A stretch of 64,000 bases of DNA from Schaalia sp. lx-260. Lineage in GTDB: Bacteria > Actinomycetota > Actinomycetes > Actinomycetales > Actinomycetaceae. A model generated the notes under the pieces. The model saw only the letters and a program-made list of their open reading frames with translations, was not told the DNA's origin and did no database searches. The stretch is from NCBI RefSeq assembly GCF_021083645.1, contig NZ_JAJNRQ010000004.1, positions 186,001 to 250,000 of the forward strand, read 5' to 3'. Each line of letters starts with the position of its first letter. Position 1 is the stretch's first letter. Below, piece by piece: positions 8,732-16,130 of the stretch. Made by a program: the position numbers and the translations under genes.

Positions 8732-8762
8732 AGCCCTGCACGGAACATGTCAGTGCAGGGCT
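8732..8762 (-). terminator. Terminator downstream of mtnN
   Basis: Perfect 10-bp stem AGCCCTGCAC / GTGCAGGGCT with an 11-base loop, 22 bases after the mtnN stop codon and before the phosphatase gene. Only a short T-run follows, so strength is uncertain. Confidence 0.6.
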
Positions 8763-8784
8763 ATTTCATGCTTTACGGGTTAGT

Positions 8785-9564
8785 TCAGTACAACGACAGG
8801 TATGCGCGCACAGCTTCTGCACTATGTTGAGCTGCTTTTTGGCCGTCCATACGGAAATCATCCCCTGCGCTAGGTCCGCATAGGTCAGATACGGCCCTCA
8901 ACGATACCCAATCACTGCCGCAAGACCAGGCCACTTGCGCCATAGCGGTAGTTTCCATATCTGATGCCATGGCGTTTGGAAAATCTGCGCGAACAATATC
9001 AACAATGTCGCCGTTCATAAAAGAATCAGAGGAGACAATATCCCCTACCATGACCTGATATTCAATATGATCTGACAACGTGTTGAGGGCTTCCTGTGCC
9101 CGTTCAGAGCTACGATAATCCGCTGGCATTCGCGGAATTTGTCCTCGCTCATATCCGAAAACAGTGGCATCTGCGCAACTGTAAACCGTGCGAACACCAA
9201 CAGCGATATCGCCCACTCGAATGTCTTTATGCAGTCCCCCTGTGGTGCCTGCAGCTATGACAATATCTGGTTGAACAAGAGTCAGAGCACGTGCTGTGGC
9301 TGCGGCACTATTTGCTAAACCAATACCGCTGGTTACAACTAGTACGCTGTGGCCTTCAAGTGTCCCTAGCGTGAATATCTGCTGATGCGCGTCATCGTTT
9401 CCGATCACTAGGGTCTTTTGTGGTGACTGCGGATCTAATGCTGATAGGACCGGTTCTGCTTCCATATCCATTGCGCACTGGATGACAGCCCTCACGCGGA
9501 TACGTTCTGGCAGTTCAGGCAATGTGTGAGCACGGTGTTCAGTGGCGGAATGTGTTGCATTCAT
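8785..9564 (-). CDS. mtnN: 5'-methylthioadenosine/S-adenosylhomocysteine nucleosidase
   Basis: 259-residue MTA/SAH nucleosidase (Pfs), which splits adenine from S-adenosylhomocysteine, MTA and 5'-deoxyadenosine. Family motifs are VIAAGTTGGLHKDIRVGDIA near the middle, the substrate-binding ASDMETTAMAQVAW with its catalytic Glu, and VSLRAVSDLCG supplying the catalytic Asp. There is an N-terminal extension of about 25 residues relative to the E. coli enzyme. It lies 42 bases downstream of luxS on the same strand, so the pair forms the two-step route from SAH to homocysteine plus the AI-2 precursor DPD. Confidence 0.9.
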   Translation of the reverse strand: MNATHSATEHRAHTLPELPERIRVRAVIQCAMDMEAEPVLSALDPQSPQKTLVIGNDDAHQQIFTLGTLEGHSVLVVTSGIGLANSAAATARALTLVQPDIVIAAGTTGGLHKDIRVGDIAVGVRTVYSCADATVFGYERGQIPRMPADYRSSERAQEALNTLSDHIEYQVMVGDIVSSDSFMNGDIVDIVRADFPNAMASDMETTAMAQVAWSCGSDWVSLRAVSDLCGPSAGDDFRMDGQKAAQHSAEAVRAYLSLY

Positions 9565-9606
9565 ATTTTTACTCCGATGAGTAGGTTTTCGGCGTGTAGC
9601 ACGTAA

Positions 9607-10080
9607 TTACTGTGCGTCCTCTTGGGTCACAATCGTCCACTGTTCATATGCGTCCAGAAATTCACGCACTGCTTTTTGTGCTGCTTCAAGGCTGTGGTTA
9701 GCACCCCATCCACATTGCACTTCATTTGCTGCGGGTACTTCTGTTGCATTGAGAATGTCTTCGCATGTGCTACGCAGAATCTGTAAGAATTCGTCTTTTT
9801 CCACACCAAGTAACATCGCGTAGAAACCTGTTTGGCATCCCATAGGACCAAAATCAATCAGGCGATCCGTGTGGTTGCGCATAAGTTCTGCACTGAGATG
9901 TTCAATACTGTGAACTGCTGGCATATCCAGGTGCGCTTTATTTGGTTGAGTAAAACGGACATCGTATTTAACGAGGACGTCCCCGCCTGGCAGGGTTTTA
10001 CGGTCAGCAATACGCACATAGGGGGCAACAACTGTGCGGTGGTCGAGGTTGAAAGATTCTACATTCATGCGTTCAGTCAT
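9607..10080 (-). CDS. luxS: S-ribosylhomocysteine lyase, AI-2 synthase
   Basis: 157-residue LuxS. It cleaves S-ribosylhomocysteine to homocysteine and 4,5-dihydroxy-2,3-pentanedione, the precursor of autoinducer-2. The metal site is complete: His57, His61 and Cys123, with Glu60 as catalytic base in the HSIEH motif, and Cys82 in [10 protein letters not shown] as the catalytic cysteine. Length is normal for the family. It is the first gene of a luxS-mtnN unit. The 48 bases between it and the divergent L-serine dehydratase gene must hold both promoters. Confidence 0.95.
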   Translation of the reverse strand: MTERMNVESFNLDHRTVVAPYVRIADRKTLPGGDVLVKYDVRFTQPNKAHLDMPAVHSIEHLSAELMRNHTDRLIDFGPMGCQTGFYAMLLGVEKDEFLQILRSTCEDILNATEVPAANEVQCGWGANHSLEAAQKAVREFLDAYEQWTIVTQEDAQ

Positions 10081-10128
10081 ACTCTGAGTGTACGAGGAGC
10101 AGGCGGCTAGTTTCTAGCCACTCACATA

Positions 10129-11883
10129 ATGCGAACACATGAGACAATTTTTCCCATGGATTCAGGCGCATTTACTTCCACGTACACAAGCACGTCCTCC
10201 ACTACGTCTGAAAGTAAAAGCGCGCACTCACTGTCCCCTCTTTCCGTTATGGATATTTTCCGTATCGGCATAGGTCCTTCCTCCTCACATACTGTTGGCC
10301 CTATGCGAGCCGGAGCAGCTTTTGCCGCAGAACTTGCATATGTCGCAGGGAACATGACTCCCGCACGCCTCAGTATTAATCTGTATGGTTCTTTAGGTGC
10401 AACAGGTCGCGGCCACAATACTGATCGCGCTGTCTTGCTGGGTTTAGCCGGATACGCGCCAGAAACCGTATCCATCAGCCAAGTTGAAGATCTCTTACCT
10501 TCTATTGCTCGTACCGGGCAGCTGGTAATTCATGGGGGTCATGCTATTGCCTTTGATATAGCTGCGGACGTGAAATTCTTACCTGCTGTCGTTTTGCCGT
10601 ATCACGTCAACGCCCTCACAATCACTGCGCATCACGCAAATGCCAGCACTGCCCCTATTTTGCAGCGAACCTACTATTCCGTAGGTGGTGGTTTCGTTAT
10701 GGCGCAAATCAGCACATGCCCAGAAAACGCGGGAGATGACCAAAACCCTGTTGTCCGTCCTCTTGATGAAGTTTTAACGCGTCTTATTTCCTCCAACTGC
10801 GCGCATTCAGATACGGCAGATCCCCTCACCTTCCGTCACGATAACACTGATTCATATTCGCCTGAGTCTTCGCATAGCACCAGTCCGTACTCTTTTACAA
10901 CGGGTGCGCAGTTACTCGCTGCATGTGAGGCTTCTTCTCTTTCGATTGCACAACTTGTCCGCGCAAATGAGGAAGCGCATCACAGCGCTCAAGAGCTTGA
11001 CGCTCACCTTGATCTGGTAGCAAATACGATGTTTGATTGTGTGGATGCCGGCATGTCAGCTCAGGGATTCTTACCTGGAGGTTTGGATGTTCCTCGTCGC
11101 GCACATGCATTGTCAGAAAAACTTCATGCACGTGTAGTATCGCATCCGAGTGACAGCACGGGAGCTGTACCGTGGGCTTCCACCACTGATGACCCTATGC
11201 GAGCAATGGATTGGGTGAATTTATACGCGCTCGCTGTGAATGAGGAAAACGCAGCCGGACATCGTGTGGTGACCGCACCGACGAATGGTGCAGCAGGTGT
11301 CATACCAGCGGTTTTAGGCTATCTGGTTGCGTATTGTCCTGAAGCTGGGATTCCTTTTGGCGCTTTTGCTCCAACGAATTCGCAGCGTCGCACGCCTTTC
11401 CGTCTCTCGCCTGATAATCATGATGAAGCGTGTGTGCGTCGCCGTCGCGCTGTCCATGATTTCCTTTTGGCGGCAACAGCTATAGGTGTCCTCATCAAAA
11501 CGAATGCGTCAATTGCTGGTGCTGAAGTGGGCTGTCAAGGTGAAGTGGGTTCAGCCTCTGCGATGGCTGCGGCAGGTTTAGCGCAGGCTTTAGGTGGGAC
11601 TCCTCATCAAGTGGAAAATGCTGCTGAAATTGCTATGGAGCATTCTTTAGGCCTGACATGTGATCCTGTTGCTGGCCTCGTGCAAATCCCTTGTATTGAA
11701 CGTAATGCGATTGCCGCGGTGAAGGCAATTAACGCCGCACGTATGGCGTTGTGGGGGGATGGTCGCCACACGGTGAGTCTGGATGCTGTTATTGAAACTA
11801 TGCGTCAAACAGGTGTGGATATGTTGTCGAAATATAAGGAAACTTCTGCCGGTGGTCTTGCGGTGAATGTGGTGGAATGTTGA
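10129..11883 (+). CDS. sdaA: L-serine dehydratase, iron-sulfur type, extended
   Basis: Single-chain [4Fe-4S] L-serine ammonia-lyase that turns serine into pyruvate and ammonium. The N-terminal beta domain opens with [21 protein letters not shown] and the alpha domain holds [17 protein letters not shown]. Cluster cysteines can be placed at Cys469, Cys511 and Cys522 (spacing 42 and 11, as in the well-studied Legionella enzyme). At 584 residues it is over 100 longer than usual. The excess lies in a Ser/Thr-rich N-terminal tail of about 38 residues and an acidic Ser-rich insert in the linker, with extra residues around 410-440. Another ATG at 10156 would trim nine residues; neither start has a clear ribosome site. 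Confidence 0.9.
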   Translation: MRTHETIFPMDSGAFTSTYTSTSSTTSESKSAHSLSPLSVMDIFRIGIGPSSSHTVGPMRAGAAFAAELAYVAGNMTPARLSINLYGSLGATGRGHNTDRAVLLGLAGYAPETVSISQVEDLLPSIARTGQLVIHGGHAIAFDIAADVKFLPAVVLPYHVNALTITAHHANASTAPILQRTYYSVGGGFVMAQISTCPENAGDDQNPVVRPLDEVLTRLISSNCAHSDTADPLTFRHDNTDSYSPESSHSTSPYSFTTGAQLLAACEASSLSIAQLVRANEEAHHSAQELDAHLDLVANTMFDCVDAGMSAQGFLPGGLDVPRRAHALSEKLHARVVSHPSDSTGAVPWASTTDDPMRAMDWVNLYALAVNEENAAGHRVVTAPTNGAAGVIPAVLGYLVAYCPEAGIPFGAFAPTNSQRRTPFRLSPDNHDEACVRRRRAVHDFLLAATAIGVLIKTNASIAGAEVGCQGEVGSASAMAAAGLAQALGGTPHQVENAAEIAMEHSLGLTCDPVAGLVQIPCIERNAIAAVKAINAARMALWGDGRHTVSLDAVIETMRQTGVDMLSKYKETSAGGLAVNVVEC

Positions 11884-11964
11884 TCCACTGTGGCTGTTCC
11901 TGCTACAAAAAGCACATCTTTCTGTACTTCGCTAAGGTGAAGGTATAAGTGAAAGGAGATTTCC

Positions 11965-12492
11965 GTGTCTACTCCACATAGCATTGTTCTGGGTGGCGGT
12001 TGTTTCTGGGGGCTTCAACGGCTTTTCCAACTTGTACGAGGTGTGCAAGATACAGAGGTGGGTTATGCAAATGGTCCGATAAGTGCTGATGGGAAGCCGT
12101 GGTCTACTCCTGTGAGTTACCGTGATGTGTGCAGTGATTCAGGGCATGTTGAGGTTGTGCGCATTACTTTCGATGAAGATGAAATGCCTCTGCGCCCTCT
12201 CCTTGATTTATTTTTTGACACAATCGACCCTCTAGCGGTGAATAAGCAGGGTAATGATTACGGTGTCCAGTACCGTACAGGTATTTACTGGGAGGATTCA
12301 GCGGATCTACCAATTATTGCTGAGGCCGTGCGGGCATGCGAGGAAAAGCTTGGGGTTTCCGTTGCAACTGAGGTCCAGCAGTTACGTGATTTTTGGCCTG
12401 CTGAGGAGGATCACCAAGATTACCTCATGAAGAATCCTCGGGGTTATTGTCACATTGGTCCGGTTGCTTTTGCTCGGGCACAGTCTTTGTAA
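11965..12492 (+). CDS. msrA: Peptide methionine-S-sulfoxide reductase
   Basis: 175-residue MsrA, which repairs oxidised methionine in proteins using thioredoxin as reductant. The catalytic GCFWG motif is at residues 12-16 with Cys13 as nucleophile, followed by GVQDTEVGYANG and DYGVQYRTGIYW, both diagnostic. The start is GTG, fixed by an excellent ribosome site AAAGGAGAT eight bases upstream. Single gene; it ends in a convergent hairpin shared with the SRPBCC gene. Confidence 0.95.
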   Translation: MSTPHSIVLGGGCFWGLQRLFQLVRGVQDTEVGYANGPISADGKPWSTPVSYRDVCSDSGHVEVVRITFDEDEMPLRPLLDLFFDTIDPLAVNKQGNDYGVQYRTGIYWEDSADLPIIAEAVRACEEKLGVSVATEVQQLRDFWPAEEDHQDYLMKNPRGYCHIGPVAFARAQSL

Positions 12493-12501
12493 TTGGGGAC
12501 G

Positions 12502-12530
12502 GCGCATTGATATTTAACGTGTCAGTGCGC
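12502..12530. terminator. Bidirectional terminator between msrA and the SRPBCC gene
   Basis: Nine-base-pair stem GCGCATTGA / TCAGTGCGC (one G-U pair) with an 11-base loop in the 84-base convergent gap. It is followed on the plus strand by a T-containing stretch. Confidence 0.6.
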
Positions 12531-12576
12531 TCAATTTCCCCTGTTGTTTTCTTTACAGTATTCGTATATGTGCGGG

Positions 12577-13056
12577 TCAGGAGTTTTCGAGGTATTTCTT
12601 TGCTTCTGCGAGTACTTCGTGCCACATACCTGAAGCGTTTTCCCATGCACTGCGAGCCACGTCTTCGTCATCGCTGACGGTGGATAAGCCGCTTTCTTCT
12701 ACGTGGAGGGCAATGGAACCGTTTTCTTCAGAGAGTGAAACTTCCACTCGTGTTGCGTATTCTTCTGGAAGTTCATCGCCAGCTAGCGGGTACCAGCGGA
12801 AAGCAACGAGGTCCATAGGGTCCTCATCTACTTTTTCTACCAGCCATTCACCAGCTTCAGGGTCGGCCACATGGTAGATTCCTTCCTCGTCAACGCTTAC
12901 TTCATGATCACCTAAAGGACCATCGTTAATCCACCAGCCGGCTTCGCTTACTAAGGACCATACTGATTCTGTGGGCGCGTGAATGTGGGTGTCAATTTCT
13001 ACAACATCGTATTCTTCATTCACATCTGGCATTTCGTTTTCACCAAAGATATTCAT
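12577..13056 (-). CDS. SRPBCC (START-like) ligand-binding protein
   Basis: 159-residue, strongly acidic protein of the SRPBCC/AHSA1 fold. The opening IDTHIHAPTESVWSLVSE is the typical first strand and helix, VAFRWYPL is a middle strand, and the long C-terminal helix SAWENASGMWHEVLAEAKKYL closes the cavity in the usual way. Proteins of this family bind hydrophobic ligands or assist chaperones; the ligand here is unknown. No signal peptide, so cytoplasmic. An in-frame ATG at residue 9 is an alternative start. Confidence 0.75.
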   Translation of the reverse strand: MNIFGENEMPDVNEEYDVVEIDTHIHAPTESVWSLVSEAGWWINDGPLGDHEVSVDEEGIYHVADPEAGEWLVEKVDEDPMDLVAFRWYPLAGDELPEEYATRVEVSLSEENGSIALHVEESGLSTVSDDEDVARSAWENASGMWHEVLAEAKKYLENS

Positions 13057-13225
13057 GTATGTACGCTAACCGGATATGCAGGTTTTCGCTAGAGAATGAA
13101 CGCTGCCCCTTAGAGCTACATACAGTTTGGCCTGTCAGCGTGTAGGTAAAGCAGCGGTAGCTTGTGTGCTTTTGCGCAAATGTTGTGTGGCAAATAGCAG
13201 GTTCAAGGTACCGCTGCCGTACTTT

Positions 13226-13774
13226 TCATGAAATACGTGTAATACGGTAACGCCACTGATCGGGACCAGATTGCAGGGTTTCAACACGGTAGTGATTGTC
13301 ACTGGCTTGCAAGTGGTCAAAGATTGATTCTGGTTGATGCGGTGTCACGATCACCAGATTTTCACCTGCCGGTAAGGTATCGACAGCTGCAAAAATCATA
13401 GCTTTACGCACGCTACGTGGCCACGAGTGGACAAGCAGTTCTTCTGTTTGTGTTCCCTGTTCAGCGCGATGTCCTCGCCCATGACCACCACAGCCGCAGC
13501 CACCATGAGAGCCATGCTGAGGTTTTTCCGCAGGCGTGGCAGCATCTGCTGTGTGGGATGTGTGCGCATGGCCTCCGCAACCGCACCCTTTGCCGCCACG
13601 ATGTCGCGCAAGTTCAGGCCCTCCTGTAGCTTCTTGAAGATGCGAGGCTTGCTCGTGTCCGTGGCCACCGCACCCACAGCCTGAACCAGCTGGGCGAGCG
13701 CTTACACGTGAATCGACTAGACGGAACATTTGTCGATCATCATGTGGTGTTACATCTGGGTGAGTTTCATTCAT
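13226..13774 (-). CDS. Cys/His-rich protein with CGCGGH repeats and a DUF2249 domain
   Basis: 182-residue two-part protein. Residues 1-110 are low-complexity and carry three copies of GCGCGGH (at 32-38, 63-69 and 92-98) inside Gly/His-rich spacers, which look like soft-metal or cluster-binding sites. Residues 112-181 form a DUF2249 domain (TusA/SirA-like fold), seen in RKAMIFAAVDTLPAGENL and VTPHQPESIFDHL. DUF2249 proteins are often found with hemerythrins and nitrogen-oxide or copper enzymes; the reaction is unknown. A good GGAGAG ribosome site precedes the ATG. A perfect palindrome of the GC-tract type bound by CsoR-family repressors lies 58 bases upstream, so I infer control by copper or sulfane sulfur. 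Confidence 0.75.
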   Translation of the reverse strand: MNETHPDVTPHDDRQMFRLVDSRVSARPAGSGCGCGGHGHEQASHLQEATGGPELARHRGGKGCGCGGHAHTSHTADAATPAEKPQHGSHGGCGCGGHGRGHRAEQGTQTEELLVHSWPRSVRKAMIFAAVDTLPAGENLVIVTPHQPESIFDHLQASDNHYRVETLQSGPDQWRYRITRIS

Positions 13775-13831
13775 TACATACTCTCCGGTTCGGGTGGCAT
13801 GGTGTTTGCCACCTTAATTTCACAGCGTTTT

Positions 13832-13852
13832 ATATACCCTGTGAGGGTATAT
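13832..13852. promoter_or_regulatory. Perfect palindrome, CsoR/RicR-like operator candidate
   Basis: ATATACCCT-GTG-AGGGTATAT, 9-bp perfect arms around a 3-base centre. The core ATACCC-N5-GGGTAT resembles the G/C-tract operators of the CsoR family (copper, nickel or persulfide sensors). It lies upstream of the CGCGGH/DUF2249 gene, and its TATATA/TATAAA edge could form the -10 element. Confidence 0.5.
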
Positions 13853-13928
13853 CCTTCTGGGTCGTTAGTGTACGCATATGTGCCATGAACTGCGCGATAT
13901 AGGGCGATCTTGTGGACGCTATCCACAT

Positions 13929-14405
13929 TCACTCGATGTTATGTGAGTCGGCAAGCGCGAACTCTACTTCAATTTCAACGGAAGCATTCAAAGGTAAGGA
14001 GGCCACACCGACTGCTGAACGTGCGTGAAGTGAACCAAAAAGATCTGCATAGAATTCAGAAGCCCCGTTGACCACTTGCGCTTGATTGTAAAAATCGGGC
14101 AGGGAGGCAACAAAAGCTGTCACTTTGATAACCCGCTCCAAACGATCCACGCCTCCAGCTTCTGCGGCGGCAGCAGCTAAAGCATTGAGGGCGCATACTC
14201 GCGCAGCGTCACGAGCATCTTCAAAGTCAGCCCCATCAGCTCCTACTGCGCCAATACATGCGAGTTCACCGTTTTCCATCGGGAGCTGACCGGAAGTGCG
14301 AACAACGCCTCGGTCAATTACAGCGGGAACGTAAGCGGCAACGGGAGTGGGAACTTCAGGGAGTTCGATTCCGCGTTCTTGAAGGCGTTGGCTCAAAGTT
14401 GTCAT
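13929..14405 (-). CDS. RidA/YjgF family protein
   Basis: 158-residue member of the Rid family, whose best known role is to hydrolyse reactive enamine/imine intermediates made by PLP enzymes. Family features are VVRTSGQLPMENGEL near residue 35, a long helix ALNALAAAAAEAGG, RVIKVTAFVAS, and ARSAVGVASLPLNASVEIEVEF at the end. The Arg of the classical active site is present in HARSAVG, so an active deaminase is possible. The length matches the longer Rid2-like subgroup. ATG at 14405 chosen over an adjoining TTG because AAAGGA is eight bases upstream. The serine dehydratase 2 kb away is a plausible source of such imines, but that link is inference. Confidence 0.85.
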   Translation of the reverse strand: MTTLSQRLQERGIELPEVPTPVAAYVPAVIDRGVVRTSGQLPMENGELACIGAVGADGADFEDARDAARVCALNALAAAAAEAGGVDRLERVIKVTAFVASLPDFYNQAQVVNGASEFYADLFGSLHARSAVGVASLPLNASVEIEVEFALADSHNIE

Positions 14406-14541
14406 CAATTGTGTCCTTTACTTATCTGTGGGCTTGTATGTATAGACGTGTTTTCAGAGTACTACCCGCAGGTTTCATGCTCCTGTTCCCACTCGGGCCT
14501 CATGAGACACTATGTATGTATTACAGAGGACAGGATCTTTT

Positions 14542-14856
14542 ATGCGTAATTTCACGACAAAACAATGGGTATTGCTCGGCATAGTGTGTGCAGGAGTGCT
14601 TTTATCAATACTGGCAGCCGTATTAGCGCATACCTCTTATGGTCATTTTCTGAAATGGGCTGCGATTACGTGCATTGTTATCGGTGTCTTTACTTCAGTT
14701 AGCGGAAACTCCCAGGCTTCCTCACCTGATTCTGCTTCTTCAGCTGATGCTGTTTTCTCAGCGGATTCTGCCGCGCCATCCACGTCTCATGCTCCTACTC
14801 CTTCACCGCGTGATAGCGAGGCAAACCCGTCATATACAGGAAATTCAGACGTATAA
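14542..14856 (+). CDS. Small two-helix membrane protein
   Basis: 104-residue protein of unknown function. Two hydrophobic helices lie near residues 9-29 (WVLLGIVCAGVLLSILAAVL) and 38-54 (WAAITCIVIGVFTSVSG). A Ser/Ala/Pro-rich tail of about 45 residues follows, probably cytoplasmic or surface-exposed and disordered. The ATG at 14542 has AGGA seven bases upstream; a longer frame from 14512 has no ribosome site. No known domain. It is the last gene before the nrd leader region. Confidence 0.6.
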   Translation: MRNFTTKQWVLLGIVCAGVLLSILAAVLAHTSYGHFLKWAAITCIVIGVFTSVSGNSQASSPDSASSADAVFSADSAAPSTSHAPTPSPRDSEANPSYTGNSDV

Positions 14857-15000
14857 AATCTTGATATGCGCCTGTAAATAGGCGGCTTTGCATACGCGGA
14901 ACTCATCGACAGTACCCATGTTCAGATAGTGGACGGACTTGGGACGACACGCCGATGAGGAAAGTATTTTTCCGGTCACGTGTGAGCTGATTTGTCTTCA

Positions 15001-15041
15001 TCATCCACAGCCTGTGGACGACCATAGATGATTTATCCACA
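15001..15041. promoter_or_regulatory. DnaA-box cluster upstream of nrdHIE
   Basis: One perfect box TTATCCACA at 15033-15041 and two near-boxes: TCATCCACA at 15001-15009 and, on the other strand, TGTGGACGA at 15013-15021. DnaA is known to act on nrd promoters in some bacteria, which fits the position. Confidence 0.5.
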
Positions 15042-15222
15042 GAGGGGAGGAATACTTTTCACCCCATCGGATGAGGTCATTTTTTGCCAACAAATCACGA
15101 CACATATGCTGTTGTTCATGACAATCTTTCATGGGGTGATTCAACCTTCATGAGGGTCTTCCACATGTGCCTGCCGCTGTCTCCACACCCTATCCACACC
15201 CCCTGAGGCAACAGAGCGTGAA

Positions 15223-15270
15223 ACACAACATATGGTGGTCGCTGACGAATTTAGACACAAGGTGTAGTGT
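15223..15270. promoter_or_regulatory. Paired NrdR boxes
   Basis: ACACAACATATGGTGG at 15223-15238 and ACACAAGGTGTAGTGT at 15255-15270 each match 13 of 16 positions of the NrdR consensus ACACWATATATWGTGT. The 16-base gap sets the boxes 32 bases apart (three helical turns), the usual arrangement for cooperative binding of the nucleotide-sensing repressor NrdR. Confidence 0.75.
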
Positions 15271-15367
15271 TGAGTCATCAAAGAGGCCACCGTGTCTTTA
15301 CGAAATAACATCCATGTGATTACAGGCATGTCATATGCCCGTAACACTGCACCGAAAGAGGTTAATT

Positions 15368-15628
15368 ATGGCGATTACCGTTTACTCCAAGCCACGTTGC
15401 CCACAGTGCGATGCCACCTACAGGGTTTTGGACAAGCAAGGTATTGCCTACACCTCCATCGACGTATCACAGGATATGGATGCCTTGGAATACATCAAAG
15501 GCTTGGGCTATCAGCAAGCGCCTGTTGTGGTCACCGATGACGATCATTGGAGCGGTTTCCGCCCCGACCGCATCAAAGCCGCTATCGCTGCTGCCACCGC
15601 TCCTGCTTTGCAGGTTGTGCACGCCTAA
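15368..15628 (+). CDS. nrdH: Glutaredoxin-like NrdH-redoxin
   Basis: 86-residue thiol reductant dedicated to class Ib ribonucleotide reductase. The redox motif CPQC is near residues 11-14, and the C-terminal half has APVVVTDDDHWSGFRPD, matching the NrdH signature W-S-G-F-R-P-D. NrdH is usually reduced by thioredoxin reductase, whose gene (trxB) is also in this window. The start at 15368 follows AAAGAGG by six bases; a longer frame to 15335 runs through that ribosome site. First gene of nrdHIE. Confidence 0.95.
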   Translation: MAITVYSKPRCPQCDATYRVLDKQGIAYTSIDVSQDMDALEYIKGLGYQQAPVVVTDDDHWSGFRPDRIKAAIAAATAPALQVVHA

Positions 15629-15713
15629 ATAAACCTTGCCTCTCAGTGTGTTGTCATACCACTGGGAGGTACTTTCATGGCCTCACACACTTTTCCACAT
15701 TAAAGGGCAATTG

Positions 15714-16130
15714 ATGGTCAACGTCGTTTACTTTTCCTCAGCGACTGAAAACACTCGGCGCTTCGTAGAAAAAGTAGGTTTCCCCGCACAGCGTATCCCT
15801 TTGCTACCGCGGGAAGAACCCTTACATGTTGACCAACCATACGTTCTCATCACTCCCACATACGGTGGTGGAAGCTTTAAGGGCGCCGTTCCCAAACAAG
15901 TTATTCGTTTCCTCAACGACCCTGACAATCGGAAACACTGCCTGGGAGTAATTTCTTCCGGCAACACAAATTTCGGGACAGCATACTGTCTAGCAGGGGA
16001 TATTATTTCCCGAAAACTAGGTGTCCCTCATATGTACAAGTACGAGCTCCTCGGCACGCCCGAAGATGTCTCACGAGTTCAAGAAGGATTGAGCGAGTTT
16101 TGGCAGAAAACCTCACAGACACCGGCGTAG
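15714..16130 (+). CDS. nrdI: Flavodoxin-like protein NrdI
   Basis: 138-residue flavodoxin that supplies the oxidant for assembling the dimanganese-tyrosyl cofactor of NrdF. It begins with the FMN-phosphate loop YFSSATENT and has ITPTYGGG and [15 protein letters not shown] at the flavin isoalloxazine positions. ATG at 15714 with an AAAGGG ribosome site. It lies 85 bases after nrdH and overlaps the TTG start of nrdE by 31 bases. Its presence means the partner NrdF must exist elsewhere in the genome. Confidence 0.94.
   Translation: MVNVVYFSSATENTRRFVEKVGFPAQRIPLLPREEPLHVDQPYVLITPTYGGGSFKGAVPKQVIRFLNDPDNRKHCLGVISSGNTNFGTAYCLAGDIISRKLGVPHMYKYELLGTPEDVSRVQEGLSEFWQKTSQTPA

Larger units (their letters stand above)
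14857..15367. other. Long non-coding leader upstream of nrdH
   Basis: 511 bases with no convincing gene. It carries a DnaA-box cluster (15001-15041), a weak hairpin followed by six Ts (about 15060-15086), a further near-consensus DnaA box CTATCCACA (15190-15198), and two NrdR boxes (15223-15270). The regulatory density suggests that expression of the nrd genes is linked to both nucleotide status and replication initiation. Confidence 0.6.

Noticed and set aside
12680-13877. Frames opposite the SRPBCC and CGCGGH genes
   Set aside because: They mirror the codon pattern of the real genes on the other strand and have no motifs or ribosome sites.
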